Assembly (NCBI RefSeq): GCF_003052265.1 | Contig: NZ_QANS01000005.1 | Span: forward strand, 124,001 to 188,000 | DNA length: 64,000 nt | Source: Stenotrophobium rhamnosiphilum | GTDB lineage: Bacteria > Pseudomonadota > Gammaproteobacteria > Nevskiales > Nevskiaceae | Reading direction: 5' to 3' | In this document: positions 17,860 to 25,989 of the stretch, piece by piece | Layout: every line of letters starts with the position of its first letter | Position numbering within the stretch: position 1 is the stretch's first letter | Notes under the pieces: generated by a model | The model's database searches: none | The model's input: only the letters and a program-made list of their open reading frames with translations | Told to the model about the DNA's origin: nothing | Translations under genes and position numbers: made by a program

Positions 17860-18477
17860 CTAGTTAGAGCCCGGTATTTTCCAGACGTACTTGATCTTTG
17901 CCCACGCAGGCGTAGCAACACCGTTAACCGTTCCTGGAACAAACTTGCAGCGACTGAGTGCTGCTCTGGCAGCCTCATCAAGTCGAGGGAATCCACTCGT
18001 GCCCTCAACGCGACTCTCAGCAACCTTGCCGTCGATGCCAATCAAGAATGCCAACGTCACCGTGCCCTTCTCGCCAAGACGCTGCGATGACGGCGGATAC
18101 TCAGGCTCGCGGCAGCTGCGACGTGCATTGATTACTGGCGCAACTGGCGACGGATTCTTTGGAACCGCTGCTGGCGGATTTTTTGGCACGACAGTCGTGA
18201 CCGCTGCTGGAGGCGGCGGTGGCTGCTGAATGACAATTTCTGGCGGCGGAACGAACGTTGGTGGAGGCGGCTCGAACGTCGGCGGAGGCGGCGGTGGTGG
18301 CGCCTCCTGCGATTTAATTTCCTGGAGAATTTTGGTCTCAATCGGAGCAGGCAGCACTTCGATGGCTTTACGTGCGAGACCGCTGACGAGCGCATAGATC
18401 AAGGCCACGTGGAATAACACCACGAAGCCAATGCCGGCCAATCTTCGACCAGGTTCAGGGCGCCGGCCAAACTCCAT
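17860..18477 (-). CDS. tonB: TonB energy-transducing protein
   Basis: A 205-residue TonB with a short cytoplasmic N-terminus, one membrane helix (GIGFVVLFHVALIYALV), a proline-rich periplasmic spacer around residues 60-115 (many PPPPP runs), and a C-terminal domain with EPEYPPSSQRLGEKGTVTL and a final KYVWKIPGSN. The ATG at 18477 is preceded by GAGGAG at six bases; the TTG further up at 18492 is part of that ribosome site. First gene of the leftward TonB cluster. Its upstream region carries the double operator shared with the rhamnose regulator. Confidence 0.9.
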   Translation of the reverse strand: MEFGRRPEPGRRLAGIGFVVLFHVALIYALVSGLARKAIEVLPAPIETKILQEIKSQEAPPPPPPPTFEPPPPTFVPPPEIVIQQPPPPPAAVTTVVPKNPPAAVPKNPSPVAPVINARRSCREPEYPPSSQRLGEKGTVTLAFLIGIDGKVAESRVEGTSGFPRLDEAARAALSRCKFVPGTVNGVATPAWAKIKYVWKIPGSN

Positions 18478-18573
18478 TCTCTGTCTCCTCAAACGCGAAC
18501 GGCCGACTGTGCGGCTCTATATTTATTACTTCTGTAACGACATGACTTAAATTCTTGTCATGTCGTTAATTCC

Positions 18574-18609
18574 ATATTATGGGATATAATTCTATATATT
18601 GGGAATGTA
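18574..18609. promoter_or_regulatory. Double operator-like element upstream of tonB
   Basis: ATATTATGGGATATAA (18574-18589) is the exact reverse complement of the 16-mer at 7905-7920 near iclR. A second degenerate copy, ATATATTGGGAATGTA, starts at 18594, its GGG core again exactly 20 bp from the first. The element lies about 100 bp before the tonB start. Shared sequence and shared spacing make a common regulator likely; its identity is inferred. Confidence 0.6.
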
Positions 18610-18654
18610 GTTGTCAAGGAATGCGCGTGTAAATTCACCTCATCACGCCTGCTT

Positions 18655-18688
18655 TTCGCTAGGGAAATACGCACTAATGCCTAGCGAA
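18655..18688. repeat. Inverted repeat downstream of the GntR gene
   Basis: A perfect 9-bp inverted repeat TTCGCTAGG/CCTAGCGAA with a 16-base loop lies between the gntR stop and the tonB promoter region. There is no adjoining T tract, so it is a weak terminator candidate for gntR. The rest of 18478-18754 holds the double operator and AT-rich sequence without a gene. Confidence 0.4.
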
Positions 18689-18754
18689 GAACTAATCGCC
18701 ATATAAAAAACATCGCAATAGATTTACAAAAAACGTCGTTAAGCAATAAACGCT

Positions 18755-19516
18755 TTAGCGCTTCCGACGCGGGGGAATATGGTCAAGTGCGTTAAGCCGC
18801 GTTCTGACAAATTCGATGTGCTGCTTAGAAACCGCACCTGCACGCGCAGCATCGCCAGCAACAATCGCTGCGACGAGTTCATGATGCTGGCTGCGCAATT
18901 GCGTAGACGTTTCTGACTGCGGAGAGAGTCCTGCAATGCTGAGTTGCACATGCTCGTGCAAAACTTTCAGCAGTGAATCGATCAGGTAAGAGAACACAGG
19001 ATTGTGTGTTGCCTCTGCGATGGCCTGATGCAATGCGACATCTGCTTTGACTTGTTGTTGACGATCACTGCCGCGATACGCCACATCAACATCCTGACCT
19101 AGTTGAATCAAGCGCTCTTTATCCGCTTGAGTGCCGCGCTCTGCGGCTAACTCTGCCGTGCGGCTTTCGAGCATCTCGCGGAATTCAATCAGGTCCGCTT
19201 GAATCAGCGGATGACGATCCACCATGTCCGTCCAAATCTCAGCCATGCGTTGATCTTTCGCGGCACTGACAAAAGTGCCGATGCCATGCTGACGGGTGAG
19301 AACGCCTTTGCTGACAAGCAAACTGATCCCTTCGCGCAGCGACGCGCGGGAAACTCCAAGGGACAAGGACAGTTCACGTTCAGAGGGCAAGGCCTTCCCA
19401 ACTTTGAACTTATTTTCACGAATGCCGCGTTGCAGGTACTCGACAACAGTCGTCGCACGATTCTTTGATGTCGGAGCTGTCACGGGGCCATCCGATGCTA
19501 GTGGTCTGACCACCAT
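18755..19516 (-). CDS. GntR-family (FadR/LldR subfamily) regulator of the lactate operon
   Basis: About 253 residues: a winged helix (VVEYLQRGIRENKFKVG, ALPSERELSLSLGVSRASLREGI in two parts, TRQHGIGTFVS) followed by an FCD effector domain rich in helices (LIEFREMLESRTAELAA, HQAIAEATHNPVFSYLI, QHHELVAAIVAGDAARA). Divergent from lutA-lutC-lutB, which suggests an LldR-type, lactate-responsive role. The ATG at 19516 has no clear ribosome site, and a FadR-like operator lies inside its first codons. The true start may therefore be further in, for example GTG 19483. The frame upstream to 19606 overlaps lutA and is rejected. Confidence 0.82.
   Translation of the reverse strand: MVVRPLASDGPVTAPTSKNRATTVVEYLQRGIRENKFKVGKALPSERELSLSLGVSRASLREGISLLVSKGVLTRQHGIGTFVSAAKDQRMAEIWTDMVDRHPLIQADLIEFREMLESRTAELAAERGTQADKERLIQLGQDVDVAYRGSDRQQQVKADVALHQAIAEATHNPVFSYLIDSLLKVLHEHVQLSIAGLSPQSETSTQLRSQHHELVAAIVAGDAARAGAVSKQHIEFVRTRLNALDHIPPRRKR
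19501..19513. promoter_or_regulatory. FadR/LldR-type operator between gntR and lutA
   Basis: The perfect palindrome GTGGTCTGACCAC contains TGGTCnGACCA, the TGGT...ACCA pattern bound by FadR-subfamily regulators such as FadR, PdhR and LldR. It is 66 bp upstream of lutA and at the very start of the annotated gntR frame, well placed to control both. The regulator is inferred from adjacency. Confidence 0.65.
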
Positions 19517-19578
19517 AGCATGCAGCTGTAGCTTGAGCACACTGCTGGAATGTTCGAATGAACTGCGCGTGGAGGAAC

Positions 19579-20394
19579 ATGAACACTGCACTACAAGGAG
19601 CGGCACAGACCGCTAGCAAGAAGCCATCGCAAGTCTATTTTTTCGCGACTTGTGTGATTGATATGTTCAGCCCGCAATCTGGACTCGATGCGGTTGATCT
19701 GATCGAACGCGCCGGCATCAAAGTGCTGTTCCCGCTCAAGCAATCTTGCTGCGGACAACCGGCCTACACCACTGGCTTTAGCAGCGACGCTCGACTTGTC
19801 GCGGCTGCTCAGCTCGATTTATTTCCAGCGCCTTGGCCTGTTGTAGTTCCTTCTGGATCTTGTGGAGGAATGCTGAGACATCACTGGCCAAAACTCTTCG
19901 CGGATGATCCGGTGCGCCTTGAGAAAGCACGAGACATCGCAGCTCGCACCGTCGAATTCTCCGAGTTCATGGTCAACACACTGGGATTGGATTTGAGCGG
20001 CGCGAGTGCGCAGCCAGTGACTGTTGCAGTGCACACCTCTTGCACCGCACGTCGAGAAATGGATAACCACCACCATGTTCGTCGCCTGCTGAAGCAGATG
20101 CCGGGCGTTGAAGTCGTCGTGCAAGAACATGAATCCGAATGCTGCGGCTTTGGCGGAACGTTCTCAGTGAAGCACCCCGAAATCTCCAGCGCGATGGCGC
20201 GCGACAAGGTTGATGCGATTACAGCGACGGGTTGCGACGCACTAATCAGCGCGGACTGCGGTTGCCTGCTGAACTTGAACGGCAATCTTGAGAAGCGCGC
20301 AGACATCTTGCGTGGAGAACACGTCGCCACGTTTATCCGTAATCGTCTTGATCATTCGTCTGGTTCACCAAACCGCTTGGAGACATCGAAATGA
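19579..20394 (+). CDS. lutA: LutA/LldE-like L-lactate dehydrogenase complex subunit (CCG domains)
   Basis: A 271-residue Fe-S oxidoreductase subunit with the two cysteine-rich CCG motifs KQSCCGQPAY and ESECCGFGGTFS, and further cysteines in VPSGSCGGM and HTSCTARRE. With LutB and LutC it oxidises L-lactate to pyruvate at the membrane. GGAGGAAC directly precedes the ATG at 19579; the upstream ATG at 19558 lacks such a site. Overlaps lutC by four bases. The likely purpose here is to use the L-lactate made by the rhamnose pathway. Confidence 0.9.
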   Translation: MNTALQGAAQTASKKPSQVYFFATCVIDMFSPQSGLDAVDLIERAGIKVLFPLKQSCCGQPAYTTGFSSDARLVAAAQLDLFPAPWPVVVPSGSCGGMLRHHWPKLFADDPVRLEKARDIAARTVEFSEFMVNTLGLDLSGASAQPVTVAVHTSCTARREMDNHHHVRRLLKQMPGVEVVVQEHESECCGFGGTFSVKHPEISSAMARDKVDAITATGCDALISADCGCLLNLNGNLEKRADILRGEHVATFIRNRLDHSSGSPNRLETSK

Positions 20395-21101
20395 GTGCTA
20401 CCCACTTGTCGGATAACCAGCGCGCACGCTCAGCCATTTTTAAGCGCTTACGCGAGATACCGGTATCGCCATTGCCTGCGCCAGACGTACAAGCCTATTT
20501 CCGCGCGCAGCCTACGGTTCTGGTTCAGAGCAGCGCCAATCGAATTGAACGCTTTATTACGCAAGCTAAATCGTGGCGCACTGAAATCATTGAAGCCACG
20601 CCGGGTACTTGGCAGGAATACGTTGCTGAAGTCGTGCAGAAGAAATCATTGCAGCGTTTACTGGCTGGTCGTGGCACGAGCTTTTCGGAAGGACTGAATC
20701 GTGCGCTCGGCAATAAGCTGAGCTGGTACGACGAAGATCTTTCCGAAATCAAACCGATCCTATTCAGCGAAACCGACGCAGGCATTACAACAGTGCGCAG
20801 CGGTGTCGCCGAAACTGGCAGCTTGATCGTGTGGCCCACGCACAATGAACCGCGCAGCTTGTCTCTGGTGCCACCCGTCCATATCGCAATTCTCTACGCC
20901 AGCGATATTGTCGAAACACTTTTTGAGGCCGTCAGCACGCAAAATTGGGCCAGCGGCATGCCAACCAATGCTTTATTGATTAGCGGCCCATCCAGAACAT
21001 CGGATATTCAGCGCACGCTGGCTTATGGCGCACATGGCCCCAAAGAACTGGTACTTATTTTGATCCGCGATGATGTCGCCAATACACAGGCTCGAGCATG
21101 A
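20391..21101 (+). CDS. lutC: LutC/LldG-like LUD-domain subunit
   Basis: A 236-residue LUD (lactate utilisation) domain protein without cysteine clusters. Typical segments are ITTVRSGVAETGSLIVWPT, RSLSLVPPVHIAILYASDIV and SGPSRTSDIQRTLAYGAHGPKE; the last resembles the signature SxTADIExxLVxGxHGP. It is the third protein of the LutABC complex. The gene overlaps both neighbours by four bases, so the order here is A-C-B instead of A-B-C as in Bacillus. Confidence 0.88.
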   Translation: MSATHLSDNQRARSAIFKRLREIPVSPLPAPDVQAYFRAQPTVLVQSSANRIERFITQAKSWRTEIIEATPGTWQEYVAEVVQKKSLQRLLAGRGTSFSEGLNRALGNKLSWYDEDLSEIKPILFSETDAGITTVRSGVAETGSLIVWPTHNEPRSLSLVPPVHIAILYASDIVETLFEAVSTQNWASGMPTNALLISGPSRTSDIQRTLAYGAHGPKELVLILIRDDVANTQARA

Positions 21102-22546
21102 GTGTCACTGAGCACATTGTTCGACCTGAAGATTTCAAACTCCGAAGTCGAGAGTCAGTAGCGGATCCCAAGCTGCGCGGCAATTTTCGCGGTGCGATGG
21201 ATTTTCTGATTGATAAGCGTGCGGCTCAGTTCCCGGATAACGCGACATTCACGCTATTGCGCAAGGTTGGCGAAACCACTCGCAAGCATGCACTTTCCCG
21301 ATTGCCGGATTTGCTGGATCAGCTGGAAATCAATTTGCAGCGCCTGGGCGTCAACGTTCACTACGCCGAGAATAGTGCAGACGCCAATCGAATCTTTCTG
21401 GAGATTGCCAAGAAGCATCATGCGGACATGATGATCAAAGGCAAATCGATGGTCAGCGAAGAGATTGAGCTGAACCAAGCGATGGCCACTGAAGGCATTG
21501 AGTGCATTGAGTCCGACATGGGCGAATACATTCTGCAGATAGATGGCGATCGGCCCAGCCACATCATCATGCCGGCAATTCATAAGACCAAGCAGGATAT
21601 TGCCAAGCTATTCTCCGAGAAGATTCCCGGTGCCACGTACACAGAAGACGTCGATGAGCTGATCAGCATGGGTCGCAGCGTGCTGCGCGATAAATTCCGC
21701 GATGCGCGCATTGGCGTCTCTGGCGTCAATTTCATGATTGCTGAGACGGGCACGATTGCGCTGGTTGAGAACGAAGGCAATGGCCGCATGTGCACGACCA
21801 TTCCTGATGTCCATATCGCCATCACTGGCATTGAGAAGGTCGTTGAAAAGCTTGAGCACGTCGTACCGCTTTACGCTCTGCTGACGCGCTCTGCCACTGG
21901 CCAAGCCGTATCCACCTATTTCAATCTGATCACCGGCCCGCGTCGTGTTGGTGAAAAAGACGGCCCACGCGAGATGCATTTGATCCTGCTCGATAATGGC
22001 CGCACTCAGGCTTATCGCGAAGAAAAGTTTCGCGCGACGCTGCAATGCATCCGCTGCGGCGCGTGCATGAATCATTGCCCGGTGTATACACGCGTCGGTG
22101 GACACAGCTACGGCACGGCTTATCCGGGACCTATCGGCTCCATCATCTCTCCGCATCTTCTCGGCTTGTCGGGAACGCGCGACTTGCCCACAGCTTCAAG
22201 CCTGTGTGGTGCTTGTGGTGAGGTTTGTCCGGTTGGCATTCCGATTCCGGAAATCTTGATGCGTCTGCGCGAGGCTGCGCGCAATAACAGCGATGGCGCA
22301 GATCAGGCTTTGCGAGGTCAGGCTAGCGCACGCAAGATGCTTGAAGCACTGACTTGGAAAGCTTGGCGAATACTCTACTCAAACTCATTCCTCTATCGCC
22401 CATTCGTTTTCATAGCGACAAGGCTGCGTTGGCTAACGCCGACGAATCAAGCCGGCTGGACGACATCCAGAACGCCGCTGCGTCCTGCGCCTAGAGCCAT
22501 GCGTGAGTTACTGGCGCAACGTAATAAGCAGCGAGAGAAAAACTAA
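21098..22546 (+). CDS. lutB: LutB/LldF-like iron-sulfur subunit
   Basis: A 482-residue protein with an N-terminal LUD domain (IKGKSMVSEEIELN, GVSGVNFMIAETGTIALVEN) and a C-terminal ferredoxin-like domain. Cluster ligands are Cys317, 320, 323 and 327 in CIRCGACMNHCPVY and Cys370, 373 and 377 in CGACGEVCPVGI. It carries electrons from lactate oxidation. Last gene of lutA-lutC-lutB; its stop lies in the stem of a hairpin shared with the converging rhamnosidase gene. Confidence 0.92.
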   Translation: MSVTEHIVRPEDFKLRSRESVADPKLRGNFRGAMDFLIDKRAAQFPDNATFTLLRKVGETTRKHALSRLPDLLDQLEINLQRLGVNVHYAENSADANRIFLEIAKKHHADMMIKGKSMVSEEIELNQAMATEGIECIESDMGEYILQIDGDRPSHIIMPAIHKTKQDIAKLFSEKIPGATYTEDVDELISMGRSVLRDKFRDARIGVSGVNFMIAETGTIALVENEGNGRMCTTIPDVHIAITGIEKVVEKLEHVVPLYALLTRSATGQAVSTYFNLITGPRRVGEKDGPREMHLILLDNGRTQAYREEKFRATLQCIRCGACMNHCPVYTRVGGHSYGTAYPGPIGSIISPHLLGLSGTRDLPTASSLCGACGEVCPVGIPIPEILMRLREAARNNSDGADQALRGQASARKMLEALTWKAWRILYSNSFLYRPFVFIATRLRWLTPTNQAGWTTSRTPLRPAPRAMRELLAQRNKQREKN

Positions 22547-22570
22547 GGCCACAAAGATTGTGGCCTTAGT
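22542..22570 (-). terminator. Terminator hairpin between lutB and the rhamnosidase gene
   Basis: A perfect 13-bp stem (ACTAAGGCCACAA with TTGTGGCCTTAGT, loop AGA) overlaps the stop codons of both converging genes. On the minus strand it is followed by TTTTTCTC, making it a good rho-independent terminator for the rhamnosidase operon. On the plus strand no U tract follows. Confidence 0.85.
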
Positions 22571-25500
22571 GCGTCGCGGTCTTGGCCTTTACGTCCTTCG
22601 CTTCAAAATTAAAGCTGCCAGCTCCGATCTGATAGATCGCATAGGCGCCATCAATCTTCTTGAAGCGCGCACCGGTCGGAACAGAGGCCGCCTTCACGCC
22701 ACCTGTTGGCACCCAGATTTCCGCAGCAGCAGGCACGCGAACTTTCAGAGTGAAGCGACCATCAGCACGCTTCCAACTCGATTCAACAACACCGCGCTCG
22801 GTATCAATGCTGGCACGTGCCCATTCCAATCCCGTTGGCGGATAAGGCTTGATCACGATGCTGCGATAACCCGGAGCCGATGCGCGAATGCCCGCAATGC
22901 TCTGATAAAAGTAAGAACTGATTGATCCCCAGTAATGATGATCGTAAGAGCGTGATGTCAGCTCCCAGCCTTCTGCCATCGTTGAGAGACCGTTGTTGAT
23001 CCAGTAACCCCAGCTAGGTAGATCGGTCTGCGTTGCAAGGGCATAAGCCGTATCGGCGTAGCCATAGTCGCCGAGCATCGTCATCACATAACGACCCGCG
23101 TAAACGCCGGTCGTCATCAGATGATTATTCTGAGCGACGATGTCTGCGTTCAGGTGACGAACGACGGCCGCCTCGTGACCTGTCGGAACCATTCCAAATG
23201 CCACCGGAAGAATATTCGGCGTCTGCGCATAGGCACGCTCTTGACCGCTAGGCTCAAGCGCACGGTAAATCTCTTTCTTGGCATCCCAGTATCGTTGGTT
23301 GTAAGCCGTGCGAACTTTATTCGCCAGCGCACGATACTGATCACGATCTTTTGTTTTGCCGAGAATGTCTGCGCTTTGTGCGAGCAGATTGATCATGTGG
23401 AAGTAATAAGCTGCAGCCGTCGCGTCCACCGGACCTGCTGGCATGCGCATGATGGCTTCCATAAACCCACCCGGCGGCAAGGGCACTGAGTACTCGCCGA
23501 GGAATGGATTGTTGGGATTGTTATAGCTGTAGTTATCTTCAGTAAAAAATCCGCCGGTGTAATCAACCAGATTTTTTTGCGTGACATACATCTGCTCAAG
23601 AATGCGGCGATCACCCAATGCCTGGTACATTTCCCAAGGCAGAATGAAGGTAGCCGCATCCCAAGGTGGCACAGCACCCCAGACCATTTCCCAACCCGGC
23701 GATTCTTCGTATCCGTAATATGGTGTTGATGGAACAATCTTTGGGATTTCGCCTTTGGCAGATTGTGAGTCGCGGAAATCTGCCAACCATTTGGTCCAGA
23801 CACCCGCTACTTTAAAGTTAGTGATCGAAGCTAAAGCAGATGCCTGCGCATCACCGGTCCAGCCGTTCTTCTCTAGCGTCGGCGTGTCAGTTTGATTGCC
23901 GTGCATATTGTTGAGGATGGTGTTGCGTGCTGCGGCCTGAATTTTATTCAGCAGTTCGTTCGAGCTTTCAAACTCTCCCGCCATTGCAACGGCGGAGTGC
24001 ACGATTTCGCCCGTGAGCGCGTCCAAGCTAGGCGTTCCAGGAAATCCTTCGACCTGCACATAGCGGAAGCCTTTGTAGCTGAAGCTGGGCATCCACTGTT
24101 CTGCTCCGCCGCCAGCCAAGGTGTACTGATCGGTCTGCAGCTGCGTATCAACCAAACCGCTGACGATTTCAACGCCGCCATCCTCAGCGAGTTTCTCAGT
24201 CTGTATCAATCTAACCGTGGTTCCGCGCGGACCTTTCACATTCAAATGCAGGCGACCAGCGAAGATGCGGCCGAAATCGAAAACGTAAATTCCAGGCTTA
24301 GGCTCTGTCACCGCAACTGGCGTCATCACGCCAACATTGGTAATTGGTTCTTGCTGGGCAGCAGACAAAACGCCAGCAGGTCCGTTCACTACAGCGACCT
24401 TGCTCCAAGCTGAATCCTCGAAACCCGCATTGAGCCAGCCTGCTGGCAGAAGCCGCGCGTCATAGCGCTCACCGCCATACACAGAATCATGTTGAGTCGG
24501 ACCATCAGTCGTGCGCCAGCTGCCATCGCTATTGATTACAACGCGGCGACCATCGGCATAGCTCAGCTCAAGTTGCGCCAATACAGTTGGCGCCGCATGC
24601 CAAGGCGCCATATGCCAATACCATTCATTGGGCTCAGTGACGCCATACCAACCGCGGCCCAGTTCAACACCGAGAACATTGGCGCCAATCTTGATGAGAT
24701 TAGTGACATCAAACGTGCGATACAGCACGCGCTTATCGTAGGCGGTGTAACCATCTTGTAGGGCATCACCAACAGTGTTCTGATTCAACGTCAGCTTGGG
24801 CAAGCCACCTGCAGCAAGATAGAGGCGTGCAGAGACTGGTGATTCCGCCACATTGAATTGATGACGCAGCAACGGTGCCGGCGCAGAGAGTGGCAACACC
24901 AAGTCTTTATCTGGCACGCCTGCCGCCACGGCCAAGCCTTTTTCCGTGATGTGACCGCCGGTGAACGGACTGATGCCATCACTAAAGTCGGTGCGGAATA
25001 ATTCTTTGCCTTGATCTTCCACTCGCACGGAGTGAATGACCGCAGCATCGACTTCTTCAGAAGTCATGCCGATGGTTCCGGCGCTTTGACCATCATCAAC
25101 AAGCGTATCGATAACCACGCCATCGAGTCGCGTGATGATTGAAGTTCCTTTCGTCTCGATCGTGAGATTGTGACGCTTGGTTTTCCAGTTCGCTGCGGCG
25201 TCAGCCAACGCGACGGTCTTCAACGTTTTGGTCGTCACAGCGGAGCTGCTGCCGCCCGCATAGTGACGTTGTTTTGCTAGCAGCTTGGGTTTGCCCCCCG
25301 ACATCCCCACTTCCCACAGATACGCTTCACCGTAAGTTTTTCCTACGGGTTTTGCACGGAATAAGAATCCGACGGATTTTCCGGTGAGGGTGAAATCGAT
25401 ACTGATGATGGCGTCGCGCCAATCGTGATCTACTGTTTGGCGACCGCCGATCCATTGCGCAGACCAATCGGACTTGGCGAGCAAGCCCATCTCCCAGAAT

Positions 25501-25937
25501 GACGCTTCACTCCATTCAGAAGCCTGGCCCTTTCCATCCCAAGTACGCACCTGCCACCAATATCGCGTGCGCGATGTCAGTGCTGGGCCGGCGTAAGGTA
25601 ATTGCACACTCTCAGCCGATTTAACGCGGCCGCTGTCCCACAAAGCTGCGCGCTCAAATCCGCTGGCACTGGTCGCAACACGAATTTGATAAGCGCTTTG
25701 TCTGCCATCGCCTGTGCTTGGAATTTTCCAAGTCAGGCGTGGATGCAGAACATCAATGCCGATAGGCTGCTTGGCGTATTCCACGCGCAGGTCAGAAGGA
25801 ATCATCTTCACCGCCGCAGACTGTTGCTTGGATGTACTGATTGATTTTCCGCTACCACTGGCAAAAGCTGGCTGGCCGGCCAAAACCAACGCTGCGCAAA
25901 CAACAGCAAGATATTCAGCGCGACGTTTTTCAATCAC
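22566..25937 (-). CDS. Alpha-L-rhamnosidase (GH78), exported
   Basis: An 1123-residue enzyme with a signal peptide (about 1-26, ending PAFASG). Domains in order are a fibronectin-like N-terminal domain (LRVEYAKQPIGIDVLHPRLTW), an inserted LamG/DUF1080-like beta-sandwich around residues 180-320, and the rhamnosidase N-domain (YTAYDKRVLYRTFDVTNLI). Then come the alpha/alpha-barrel and a C-terminal beta-sandwich. The GH78 catalytic signature appears near residue 680 as TDTPTLEKNGWTGDAQ, with the acid glutamate and WTGD. It releases terminal L-rhamnose. The start is GTG 25937 with GAGGAA six bases before. Third gene of receptor-esterase-rhamnosidase, after a 52-bp gap. Confidence 0.9.
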   Translation of the reverse strand: MIEKRRAEYLAVVCAALVLAGQPAFASGSGKSISTSKQQSAAVKMIPSDLRVEYAKQPIGIDVLHPRLTWKIPSTGDGRQSAYQIRVATSASGFERAALWDSGRVKSAESVQLPYAGPALTSRTRYWWQVRTWDGKGQASEWSEASFWEMGLLAKSDWSAQWIGGRQTVDHDWRDAIISIDFTLTGKSVGFLFRAKPVGKTYGEAYLWEVGMSGGKPKLLAKQRHYAGGSSSAVTTKTLKTVALADAAANWKTKRHNLTIETKGTSIITRLDGVVIDTLVDDGQSAGTIGMTSEEVDAAVIHSVRVEDQGKELFRTDFSDGISPFTGGHITEKGLAVAAGVPDKDLVLPLSAPAPLLRHQFNVAESPVSARLYLAAGGLPKLTLNQNTVGDALQDGYTAYDKRVLYRTFDVTNLIKIGANVLGVELGRGWYGVTEPNEWYWHMAPWHAAPTVLAQLELSYADGRRVVINSDGSWRTTDGPTQHDSVYGGERYDARLLPAGWLNAGFEDSAWSKVAVVNGPAGVLSAAQQEPITNVGVMTPVAVTEPKPGIYVFDFGRIFAGRLHLNVKGPRGTTVRLIQTEKLAEDGGVEIVSGLVDTQLQTDQYTLAGGGAEQWMPSFSYKGFRYVQVEGFPGTPSLDALTGEIVHSAVAMAGEFESSNELLNKIQAAARNTILNNMHGNQTDTPTLEKNGWTGDAQASALASITNFKVAGVWTKWLADFRDSQSAKGEIPKIVPSTPYYGYEESPGWEMVWGAVPPWDAATFILPWEMYQALGDRRILEQMYVTQKNLVDYTGGFFTEDNYSYNNPNNPFLGEYSVPLPPGGFMEAIMRMPAGPVDATAAAYYFHMINLLAQSADILGKTKDRDQYRALANKVRTAYNQRYWDAKKEIYRALEPSGQERAYAQTPNILPVAFGMVPTGHEAAVVRHLNADIVAQNNHLMTTGVYAGRYVMTMLGDYGYADTAYALATQTDLPSWGYWINNGLSTMAEGWELTSRSYDHHYWGSISSYFYQSIAGIRASAPGYRSIVIKPYPPTGLEWARASIDTERGVVESSWKRADGRFTLKVRVPAAAEIWVPTGGVKAASVPTGARFKKIDGAYAIYQIGAGSFNFEAKDVKAKTATH

Positions 25938-25989
25938 AGCTTGTTCCTCAACTTGATGCTGCCGTTGTTTAGTAATCGGCGGCGTCGAT

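Noticed and set aside
17754..18041. Long N-terminal extension of ExbB
   Set aside because: It overlaps tonB and lacks a ribosome site; GGAG precedes the ATG at 17753.
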